In this document: positions 1 to 5,202 of the stretch, piece by piece
How the letters are laid out: every line of letters begins with the position of its first letter
Position numbering within the stretch: the stretch's first letter is position 1
Source: Lachnospiraceae bacterium
Lineage (GTDB): Bacteria > Bacillota > Clostridia > Lachnospirales > Lachnospiraceae
DNA length: 5,202 nucleotides
Assembly: GCA_017476305.1 (NCBI GenBank)
Contig: JAFVAA010000250.1
Span: forward strand, 1 to 5,202
Direction of reading: 5' to 3'
The notes under the pieces: generated by a model
What the model saw: only the letters and a program-made list of their open reading frames with translations
The model's database searches: none
What the model was told of the DNA's origin: nothing
Program-made: the position numbers and the translations under genes

Positions 1-135
1 GTGGCACCATTAGCTAAAGTGGTAGAAAAGACTTTAAAAGGGATTTTGCGTGCAGATGCAAATTCAACATCGTGTTTTGTATTTTATCAGCCGAAAATGC
101 CGAAAGAAATATCTCGTTTCAAAAAGTCAAAATGA
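1..135 (+). CDS. agrD: AgrD-like cyclic autoinducer peptide precursor (5' end probably off the window)
   Basis: Frame 1 is open from the first base to the TGA at 133-135, giving 44 residues. The C-terminal half contains NSTSCFVFYQPKMPKE, which has the layout of AgrD precursors: a short polar stretch, a single Cys (residue 25), four bulky residues (F26, V27, F28, Y29), then a charged Pro-rich recognition tail (QPKMPKE) and a basic end. In this family AgrB cuts after the ring residue and closes a thiolactone between the Cys and the new C-terminus, so the ring is inferred to be C-F-V-F-Y. The N-terminal part (LAKVVEKTLKG) fits the amphipathic membrane-binding leader. GTG at position 1 could be a start, but no upstream sequence or ribosome binding site can be seen, so a few leader residues are probably missing. 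The stop overlaps the agrB start by ATGA. The order D before B is the reverse of staphylococcal agrBDCA. Confidence 0.85.
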   Translation: MAPLAKVVEKTLKGILRADANSTSCFVFYQPKMPKEISRFKKSK

Positions 136-710
136 TTTCTTCGGTGGCAGATTTGATAAGTGAATGGCTGATAAAGAAGAACGCTATCAGGGAAACGGAA
201 AAGGAATTATATACATATGCAGTTTACAGCTTTTTTATTTCAATAGTTCCTACTTTTCTGTTTCTTCTGTTCAGCGGAATGGTCGGGATGATACGTGAGG
301 GTATTTTGATCATTTTTCCATTTATGGTATTGCGTAAGTATAGCGGTGGTTATCATGCAAAATATGCGTGGTTATGTATGATTTTATCCTGTGTGGCATT
401 AGCCGGATGTTTATATAGTGTGAGGTTTTTTCCGTATGGACGCGAATGGGATGTGGCTTTTCTTATCTCTGTCCTAAGTTTAGCAGTCCATAGTCCGATT
501 GATTCAGAGAATAGGAGATTGGATGCAGACGAGGTGAAAGAATATCGAAAAGATACCATTTTTATTCTATTCGCGAGTAGTCTAATATACATCATATGTA
601 TATGGAAGAATATAGAAACAGTCGGTGTGTGTATTGCGGTCAGCATTGCTTTAGCTGCGTTATTGCAAGTGCCATGTATCGTCAAGGAATGTTTCATTAA
701 ATACTTTTAA
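132..710 (+). CDS. agrB: AgrB-like membrane peptidase that processes the autoinducer peptide
   Basis: This is a 192-residue polytopic membrane protein, the usual AgrB size. AgrB is a membrane cysteine endopeptidase that removes the C-terminal tail of AgrD and forms its thiolactone ring. The motif RKYSGGYHA is followed by Cys, placing His75 and Cys82 seven residues apart, the same spacing as the catalytic His77/Cys84 of Staphylococcus aureus AgrB. A second family hallmark, SPIDSENRRL, follows around residue 120. Hydrophobic segments lie near residues 27-50, 53-67, 78-98, 106-120, 144-160 and 166-183, and the C-terminus is basic. ATG at 132 is chosen because it overlaps the agrD stop (ATGA, translational coupling) and gives a family-like N-terminus. 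The in-frame GTG at 72 would lie inside the agrD ring codons. No key residue is missing. No agrC or agrA follows it in the window, so any receptor genes would have to lie elsewhere. Confidence 0.93.
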   Translation: MISSVADLISEWLIKKNAIRETEKELYTYAVYSFFISIVPTFLFLLFSGMVGMIREGILIIFPFMVLRKYSGGYHAKYAWLCMILSCVALAGCLYSVRFFPYGREWDVAFLISVLSLAVHSPIDSENRRLDADEVKEYRKDTIFILFASSLIYIICIWKNIETVGVCIAVSIALAALLQVPCIVKECFIKYF

Positions 711-712
711 CG

Positions 713-748
713 GTTTGCCGCCTGCAGTATTATCAGCAGGTGGCAAAC
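713..748 (+). promoter_or_regulatory. Intercistronic 13-bp stem-loop between agrB and the Rhs gene
   Basis: The arms GTTTGCCGCCTGC (713-725) and GCAGGTGGCAAAC (736-748) pair over 13 bp with one G-U pair and a 10-base loop. It starts three bases after the agrB stop. There is no T-run after it on the plus strand and none on the minus strand, so it is not a canonical intrinsic terminator. It may act as a partial attenuator or as an mRNA-end stabiliser that sets different levels for agrB and the toxin. The structure is seen directly; the role is inferred. Confidence 0.6.
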
Positions 749-789
749 GATTGTCGATGGCTGTATGGTTTGAAAGGAGAATAAAAAAT

Positions 790-2436
790 ATGGAACGAAA
801 GAAATGGGTGGCTTTTTTGCTTGTATGTACATTGCTGGTATTGCAGTTCAATACAAATGTAGAAGCACAAAACATGCTAGGAGAATCAACTGAAAATATA
901 GTTCGATATAAAGATAATGAAAAGAGAGCGGAAAAAGATTATTCATCAGGTATTTTATGTTCAGTACAGGGAGGATTGCCGAAGGAAATTGTTCAAAACG
1001 GTTTTAAATATTATTTCAACTATGATGATTCTGAAAATCTGATAAAAATGTCCATTGGCAAAAAAGAAATTTTTCATGCTGCATATTCGGATGATAATCT
1101 CTGTAAGATAACTTATGATAATGGGAATGTTATTGAATACCATTATGATGAAAATGGCAATATGCTCTTTAATAGTATTAATGGGAATCCGGCATATCAA
1201 TGGGTATATGAGGATGGGGATGTATGCAAGATTATTGATTTTAGATATGGGCATGTATATAATATGTCTCAATCGGAAAATGATTCTGATATTAAGAAAT
1301 ATGCGGTGGATAATAAATTCTCCATGACACAGTGTGAGGATGATGATAAAACGGTCACAGAATATCGTGTCGGTACGGAAAGAAAAAAGACTACGAAGTA
1401 TTATGGAGCAAATGATGAGCGGCGAATCGGAAAATTGATTGATCATTCAAAGAATATTGTAGAAGTTAAGGATAACCGGAAAAAGTACATCATTTCAAAT
1501 GGTTCGGATAATATCATCGAAATGAATGCTTATAAAAGTGGCGGGGGGATATCTGAATTAGCATTTGGTGACGGGAGCAAATTTGAATATAAGTATAAAG
1601 ACGGCAATATTGTAAGTGTGAGCGAGAATGACCGGCTGATATGTTCATATGTATATGATAGGGAAAATCGGCTGATAAGAGAGAATAATTGTAGAACAGG
1701 AAAAACGTATATCTATGAATATGGTGCGGGAAATAATTTATCGAAAGTATGTGAATATAATTATCTGGAAGAAGACAAGCTAAATGAAAACGGATTGCTG
1801 GATGTTTGTAATTATGATTACGGTGATGAGTGGAGCGATTTATTAACAGAATTTGACAGGCAAGAAATTCAATATGATAAAATAGGTAATCCGCTTGTTT
1901 ATAGAGATGGAATGCGACTGCAGTGGTCATTTGGAAGACAATTAACAGAGGTACATAGTGGGGCAAACTTTATTACGTATCAATATGATTATGACGGAAA
2001 CAGGATTGCAAAAAATGTAAATGGTCGGAAAACATCTTATTATTATGATGATTCCAATTTGGTCTATCAGTTTGACGAGGAGCATGAAATCTGGTATATA
2101 TATGATGTAGATGGGTATGTTGCCGGCTTTGTGTTGGATGGAGATTCATATTATTATAAAAAGAATGTCACGGATGATGTTGTGGGCATTTACGATGACG
2201 AGAAGAACCTGGTTGCGGAATATATATATGATGCATGGGGAAAGGTTATCAATATTTTAGGGGATAAGAGTGTCGCAGAAGCAAATCCGATTAGATATAA
2301 GAGTTATTATTATGACACAGAGACGGGATTTTACTACTTGATGAACAGATATTATGATGTTTGTCTCTATTTCCTGCCCGAACTTATTTACATATGCGAT
2401 GAACAATCCTGTGATGAATGCGGATTCTTCTGGTAA
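790..2436 (+). CDS. Secreted Rhs/YD-repeat protein, core portion, frameshifted near its C-terminus
   Basis: The 548 residues belong to the RHS/YD-repeat family, whose members form a shell carrying a C-terminal toxin. The N-terminus (MERKK, a hydrophobic stretch to about residue 20, then VEA before Q27) is a signal peptide, so Sec export is expected. YD-type repeats are visible at YHYDENGN (117-124), YVYDRENRLI (287-296), QYDKIGNPL (361-369), YDYDGNRIA (around 399) and YIYDAWGKV (478-486). The family's core end begins at NPIRYKSYYYD and reaches MNRYYD (518-523). After YYD the expected Rhs core ending is lost: the frame runs into a Cys-rich, unrelated tail and stops at 2436, while the expected NLFTYAMNNP motif continues in frame 2. 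The start at 790 has AAAGGAGA at 773-780; an in-frame TTG at 715 would lie inside the stem-loop and bury the signal peptide. It is short for an Rhs protein, since most exceed 1000 residues. No promoter was seen upstream, so cotranscription with agrDB is likely. It may be non-functional because of the frameshift. Confidence 0.85.
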   Translation: MERKKWVAFLLVCTLLVLQFNTNVEAQNMLGESTENIVRYKDNEKRAEKDYSSGILCSVQGGLPKEIVQNGFKYYFNYDDSENLIKMSIGKKEIFHAAYSDDNLCKITYDNGNVIEYHYDENGNMLFNSINGNPAYQWVYEDGDVCKIIDFRYGHVYNMSQSENDSDIKKYAVDNKFSMTQCEDDDKTVTEYRVGTERKKTTKYYGANDERRIGKLIDHSKNIVEVKDNRKKYIISNGSDNIIEMNAYKSGGGISELAFGDGSKFEYKYKDGNIVSVSENDRLICSYVYDRENRLIRENNCRTGKTYIYEYGAGNNLSKVCEYNYLEEDKLNENGLLDVCNYDYGDEWSDLLTEFDRQEIQYDKIGNPLVYRDGMRLQWSFGRQLTEVHSGANFITYQYDYDGNRIAKNVNGRKTSYYYDDSNLVYQFDEEHEIWYIYDVDGYVAGFVLDGDSYYYKKNVTDDVVGIYDDEKNLVAEYIYDAWGKVINILGDKSVAEANPIRYKSYYYDTETGFYYLMNRYYDVCLYFLPELIYICDEQSCDECGFFW

Positions 2437-2980
2437 TGCAGTTGAAACAGTGATTGATATTATGAGCATAGGATGGGATTTTGTTGATTTGATAAAGAAA
2501 CCATCGTGGATTAATTTAGGGTTTCTTGCATGGGATGTAGGATCTGTGTTTATTCCCTTTGTGCCGGGTTCCTATGCGGCTAAGGGCGGGAAAAAATTAC
2601 TTAAGGTTGCGAGTAAGGCTGATGATTTCAAGGATGCAACTCATTTGACGATAGGGACGTACAATAAGGTGAAAAAGGTAACAAAGGGAGCAAAAGGGGT
2701 GGAGGTTCATCATGTAATAGAAGGGAGATTTTTACAGACAGGGCATTTTAAAGTTAACGGGAAGAAAGTATCTAAAGGGCAGATGATGTCAGTTCCTGTT
2801 GAAAAAAAGCTTCATCAGGAAATTACCAACAGATGGAGAAAGAAGTTTCCACAGGCAGGGAAGGGCTATGATACAATAACAAAAAAGAAAATGAAGCAGT
2901 ATATTAAAGGTGTTTATAAAGATATGCCCGCACTAAAAAAATATGCTTTAAAATATTTAGAGGAGACGTGGGAAGAATGA
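2354..2980 (+). CDS. C-terminal pretoxin region and HNH/Endo VII-like nuclease toxin of the Rhs protein (detached by frameshift)
   Basis: This 208-residue frame begins with the remaining Rhs core end (NLFTYAMNNP, then NADSSGN, a degenerate DPxG) and so should be the continuation of the upstream Rhs gene. Next comes a pretoxin segment with a hydrophobic stretch and the VPGSY motif (about residues 55-77), then a GTYNKVKK linker (101 onward) leading to EVHHVIEGRF, with His119 and His120. Downstream are LHQEITNRWRK (His154) and a basic helical end, YKDMPALKKYALKYL. The HH-I-E-RF plus later HQ..TN.WR pattern is that of HNH/Endo VII-type nuclease tips of Gram-positive polymorphic toxins, which cleave nucleic acid in target cells. 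This is family recall from the motif, with no search behind it. The ATG at 2354 lies inside core codons and has no convincing ribosome binding site, so independent translation is doubtful; ATG at 2462 is an alternative but is also weak. The stop overlaps the next gene by ATGA. Confidence 0.75.
   Translation: MMFVSISCPNLFTYAMNNPVMNADSSGNAVETVIDIMSIGWDFVDLIKKPSWINLGFLAWDVGSVFIPFVPGSYAAKGGKKLLKVASKADDFKDATHLTIGTYNKVKKVTKGAKGVEVHHVIEGRFLQTGHFKVNGKKVSKGQMMSVPVEKKLHQEITNRWRKKFPQAGKGYDTITKKKMKQYIKGVYKDMPALKKYALKYLEETWEE
2359..2380 (+). other. Frameshift and probable small deletion at the Rhs core/toxin junction
   Basis: Frame 1 carries the core up to YYD (codon ends at 2358). Frame 2 resumes the family motif with NLFTYAMNNPVMNADSSGN from 2381. 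Only 22 bases separate them, whereas Rhs proteins normally have about 18-22 or more residues here, including the Arg-Phe-Leu and first DPxG-like segment. Both the missing length and the frame change fit a deletion of some tens of bases that is not a multiple of three. There is no long homopolymer or short tandem repeat here, so slippage-type phase variation or programmed frameshifting is not suggested. Confidence 0.75.
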
Positions 2981-3876
2981 AACAGTACGCAACATTTAGT
3001 ATAGAATGTACATTTACCAATGAGTCTTTAGTTGGAATATACAATGATTTTAGAGAAAAATGTAAGAAATACTGTATTGATGAAGATATGGAGCTATACC
3101 GGATTCCGTTAGGAACGAAGACTTATGATTATGCGCATGAGTTGGCTTTAAAATATCCTGATAAGAGGAATGATGATGAAATCATGAATGATAAACCAGT
3201 TATGTACATAGATGAGATTGAAATATTCATAACATATGAAAAGGCAGATTATGAAAAAGCGGTTGCCTATAGGGTAAATTTTTGGTACTTGGCTTATGAT
3301 TATGAAGATGGCACTCCGGATGACTTTGCCGGATACTGCTGTGATAAGCCGGATTGGTCGATTCAGATTGGAAAGGTACAGAATCGTAATTATCGGATAC
3401 CGAAGTCGGAATTTGGCAAAAGAAAGTATGCAATGATGATGCTGGGTTATGCAGTGGCAGATGAGGTCAGGGACTTACTGATAAACTCCGGTCTGGCGAC
3501 AGAGAGGGACTTTCTGGAAGTGATTACGAGGAGGGGAGCGCATATTTGCTGGCAAATTATGCCGGAGCATGAATTTTCCGGGTTCATGGAGGAAAATGAC
3601 GGGGAGCTGATTGATACCTGTCAGACCTGTGGCATGAAGCGGTACCAGCCGCTCCATGAGCCGTACCGGATGAGCAGGGAACAGGCAGAAAAGCTATATG
3701 GGTTAAACCGCACCCATGAAATGACAGGTCCTATCATGGAAGAAGGAACGGAGGTTGAAGGACCAAAAGCAGAGCATATATTGGAACCACTTTATATTAT
3801 CAACAGGGAAGCATATTCTGTATTACATAAAAATTATCCACGTATGCAGTTTGTGCCGATTTTTGCGAAAAAATGA
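2977..3876 (+). CDS. Putative immunity protein for the adjacent toxin (uncharacterised)
   Basis: The 299-residue product is soluble, with no signal peptide or membrane segment, as expected of a cytosolic immunity protein. I do not recognise its family; the role is inferred from position directly after a toxin tip. ATG at 2977 overlaps the toxin stop (ATGA) with AGGAG at 2961-2965; GTG at 2968 would add only three residues and crowd that site. The N-terminal half is acidic and aromatic (YLAYDYEDGTPDDFAGYCC, Cys121-Cys122). The C-terminal half has CQTC (Cys215, Cys218) followed by GMKRYQPLHEP, which could be half of a metal-binding site, then EPLYIINREAY near the end. Base composition changes inside the gene: sampled 60-base lines have about 25% GC at 3001-3060 and 3181-3240 but about 58% at 3601-3660, suggesting a mosaic gene. 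It is intact although the toxin is frameshifted. Other roles cannot be excluded. Confidence 0.7.
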   Translation: MKQYATFSIECTFTNESLVGIYNDFREKCKKYCIDEDMELYRIPLGTKTYDYAHELALKYPDKRNDDEIMNDKPVMYIDEIEIFITYEKADYEKAVAYRVNFWYLAYDYEDGTPDDFAGYCCDKPDWSIQIGKVQNRNYRIPKSEFGKRKYAMMMLGYAVADEVRDLLINSGLATERDFLEVITRRGAHICWQIMPEHEFSGFMEENDGELIDTCQTCGMKRYQPLHEPYRMSREQAEKLYGLNRTHEMTGPIMEEGTEVEGPKAEHILEPLYIINREAYSVLHKNYPRMQFVPIFAKK

Positions 3877-4095
3877 ATTGCTTATTTATCTGGTGCAACA
3901 ATACCTAAAGAAAAATTTCCTGAAAATGTTTCTGATATTTCAAAAGTAATTCGCGTGTTGCCGAGTTGGGGTTGGAGCAGTGCAGGGAGGTTTCTCTTAG
4001 TTAAAAATAGCATGGGAAAATATCAACCCACGCTTACAACGAGTTGCTTGGATTATGAGAGAATATTTTTCTATAAAGGGGATTGTATTTTATAA
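3877..4095 (+). pseudogene. 72-codon open remnant without a start, in frame after the immunity gene stop
   Basis: Directly after the TGA at 3874-3876 the same frame stays open to TAA at 4093-4095. It reads like a protein: IAYLSGATIPKEKFPENV, then LPSWGWSSAGRFLLVKN, and a C-terminus of YERIFFYKGDCIL. There is no ATG until an internal one at 4012, GTG/TTG codons occur only at 3955-3960, and no ribosome binding site precedes it, so translation on its own is unlikely. The simplest reading is the 3' end of a gene that lost its 5' part, possibly an older immunity or toxin-cassette gene, as often piles up behind Rhs toxins. A less likely reading is a readthrough extension of the upstream protein. 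It is AT-rich (17 of 60 bases GC at 3901-3960), unlike the GC-richer end of the gene before it. I cannot name a family. Confidence 0.5.
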
Positions 4096-4111
4096 GGAGC
4101 TGTGCTATACT
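4083..4111 (+). promoter_or_regulatory. Extended -10 sigma-A-type promoter candidate for the ATPase gene
   Basis: TTGTAT (4083-4088) and TATACT (4106-4111) are 17 bases apart. The -10 is preceded by TG plus one base (4103-4105), the extended -10 pattern that compensates for a weak -35 (three of six consensus bases). Transcription would start around 4118, giving a leader of about 64 bases before the ATG at 4182. The -35 overlaps the last codons of the upstream remnant, which would make the ATPase gene a separate unit. Confidence 0.55.
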
Positions 4112-4181
4112 AAAGAAAGTGAACTTATTTAATACGTATACAGAGGCTTAAATCCTCTAGCTATTGACAGGGAGGTACAGG

Positions 4182-5202
4182 ATGGGAATTTATTTTGATC
4201 CGGATAATGTGATGTTTCAAAGGGCGGTTAAGAGTGAGATTTATGTGGATAAGACAGAACTGATGGCGGTTACAAATAAACTGCTTGGTACAGAGAGTGC
4301 CTTTCTGTGCGTGAGCCGTCCGCGCCGCTTTGGAAAGTCGATGGCACTGAATATGCTCTGTGCATATTATAGCAGGGGGTGTGATTCGCGTGAGCTTTTT
4401 TCCGGATACCGGATCGCAGGAAAGATGGGGTTTGGAGAGCATTTAAATAAATATCATGTGATTCAGCTAAATATGCGTGATTATCTGGATCGTGCAGATA
4501 CGATAGAGGATATGATTGAGAAGATAAGAAAGAAGCTGTTTGCCGAGGCAGACAGAGAGCTGACTGGAATCGAGTGGTTTGATTCTTCTGATTTTTTGGA
4601 AATTTTTAATGATATTTACAGTCAGACGAAGACACCGTTTGTGTTTCTGATCGATGAATGGGATGCGGTATTTCGGGTGAAAGCATGGGGGAGTGAGGAG
4701 CAGAGAAGGTATCTGGATTTTCTTAGAAATATTTTGAAGGATAAGCCTTATGTGGCTCTGGCGTATATGACAGGGATCCTGCCGATTAAAAAATACGGGG
4801 AGCACTCAGCACTAAATATGTTTACGGAATACAGCATGACCAACCAGAGGGAGCTTGCGGAGTTTACAGGATTTACGGAGGACGAGGTAAAGGATTTGTG
4901 TGGACAGTATGAGATGTCTTTTGATGAAACGAAGCGGTGGTATGACGGATATTTCATAAGGGGGATGGAAATCTATAACCCACGTTCCGTGGTGATGTCG
5001 ATGACCGGACATGATTATGACAGCTACTGGACGAAGGCGGAAACCTATGAAGCACTAAAGATCTATATCGAGATGGACTTTGACGGGCTTCGGGATAGGG
5101 TAATCCGTATGATCGCAGGGGAAAAGGTTCCAGTGAATACGGAAAAGTTTACCAATGACATGAAGACCTTTGCGAGTGCAGATGACGTGCTGACGCTTTT
5201 GA
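4182..5202 (+). CDS. AAA-ATPase-like protein (PF09820 type), 3' end off the window
   Basis: Frame 3 is open from ATG 4182 to the window edge (340 codons, no stop). AGGGAGG (4169-4175) lies six bases upstream. The product opens with the family's usual pattern: a short FDPDN segment, then YVDKTELM. Next come a P-loop of the form RPRRFGKS (residues 46-53, Lys52), a Walker B, FVFLIDEWD (153-161, Asp158-Glu159), and YMTGILPIKKYG with a sensor-like Thr, followed by an MTNQRELAEFTGFTEDEV segment. These are hallmarks of the AAA-ATPase-like family, which usually carries a PD-(D/E)XK nuclease-like domain (PF08011) at its C-terminus. Full-length members are about 520-580 residues, so that part would lie beyond the window. 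The biochemical role of this family is poorly known; mobile, many-copy genes of this type are common in Clostridia and Bacteroidetes. Sampled GC is about 48-52%, higher than the toxin locus, and it has its own candidate promoter, so it is probably not part of the toxin unit. Confidence 0.9.
   Translation, partial: MGIYFDPDNVMFQRAVKSEIYVDKTELMAVTNKLLGTESAFLCVSRPRRFGKSMALNMLCAYYSRGCDSRELFSGYRIAGKMGFGEHLNKYHVIQLNMRDYLDRADTIEDMIEKIRKKLFAEADRELTGIEWFDSSDFLEIFNDIYSQTKTPFVFLIDEWDAVFRVKAWGSEEQRRYLDFLRNILKDKPYVALAYMTGILPIKKYGEHSALNMFTEYSMTNQRELAEFTGFTEDEVKDLCGQYEMSFDETKRWYDGYFIRGMEIYNPRSVVMSMTGHDYDSYWTKAETYEALKIYIEMDFDGLRDRVIRMIAGEKVPVNTEKFTNDMKTFASADDVLTLL

Noticed and set aside
72..131. Upstream GTG start for agrB, adding 20 residues
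   Set aside because: It lies inside the agrD ring codons and adds a non-family N-terminus; ATG 132 is coupled to the agrD stop and fits AgrB length.
713..748. Intrinsic terminator after agrB
   Set aside because: The stem is strong but neither strand has a T-run directly after it.
715..789. TTG start for the Rhs gene
   Set aside because: It sits inside the stem-loop, has no ribosome binding site, and would place 25 residues ahead of a clear signal peptide; ATG 790 has AAAGGAGA upstream.
961..1446. Minus-strand frame of 161 codons
   Set aside because: It is antisense to the YD-repeat gene, rich in Ile from reversed AT-rich codons, with no domain or ribosome binding site; a shadow frame.
1514..1966. 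Minus-strand frame of 150 codons rich in His and Tyr
   Set aside because: Its composition is that of reversed YD-repeat codons; no plausible protein features.
3755..3949. Plus-strand frame of 64 codons overlapping the immunity gene end
   Set aside because: It overlaps the immunity gene in another frame and has no ribosome binding site; the start-less frame 1 remnant is more protein-like downstream of 3877.
4142..4158. Inverted repeat AGAGG/CCTCT in the ATPase leader
   Set aside because: Only 5 bp of stem with a 7-base loop and no T-run; too weak to call an operator or terminator.
4163..4168. TTGACA match to a -35 box
   Set aside because: It is 13 bases before the ATG and directly abuts the ribosome binding site, leaving no room for a -10 and leader.
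4161..5012. Several minus-strand frames
   Set aside because: All are antisense to the ATPase gene with its clear Walker motifs.

Overview
The window looks like chromosomal or accessory DNA of a Gram-positive, low-GC Clostridia, most likely a gut-type Lachnospiraceae relative. This inference rests on an AgrD peptide with the clostridial 'YQPK.P' tail, good AGGAG-type ribosome binding sites, a secreted Rhs/YD-repeat toxin with its own signal peptide, and an AAA-ATPase-like gene of the kind often found in many copies in these genomes. No tRNA, rRNA, CRISPR array or insertion sequence was seen, and every credible gene is on the plus strand.

Layout. Positions 1-710 hold a peptide-signalling pair: the 3' part of an agrD-like cyclic peptide precursor, overlapping by ATGA an intact agrB-like processing protease. 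A 13-bp stem-loop (713-748) follows. Next comes a small secreted YD-repeat (Rhs-type) protein (790-2436). Its conserved core terminus is interrupted by a frameshift and an apparent small deletion near 2359-2380, so the pretoxin and nuclease-like toxin domain continues in another frame (to 2980). A 299-residue gene (2977-3876) overlaps the toxin stop by ATGA and is the natural candidate for the immunity protein. After its stop, the same frame stays open for 72 protein-like codons with no usable start (3877-4095), probably a gene remnant. An extended -10 promoter candidate (4083-4111) then precedes the 5' part of an AAA-ATPase-like gene with Walker A and B motifs (4182 to the window end).

How the genes may work together (inference). 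agrD, agrB, the toxin and its presumed immunity gene are close together on one strand with no evident promoter or U-tract terminator between them. This suggests one transcription unit in which a quorum-type peptide system is linked to a polymorphic toxin/immunity cassette. The receptor kinase and regulator of the peptide system are not in the window and could lie upstream. The frameshift in the toxin suggests that this copy is decayed, or that the toxin tip is now a displaced ('orphan') cassette while the immunity gene is kept intact. By eye, base composition is mosaic: the toxin and the start of the immunity gene are very AT-rich, while the 3' half of the immunity gene and the ATPase gene are clearly richer in GC.
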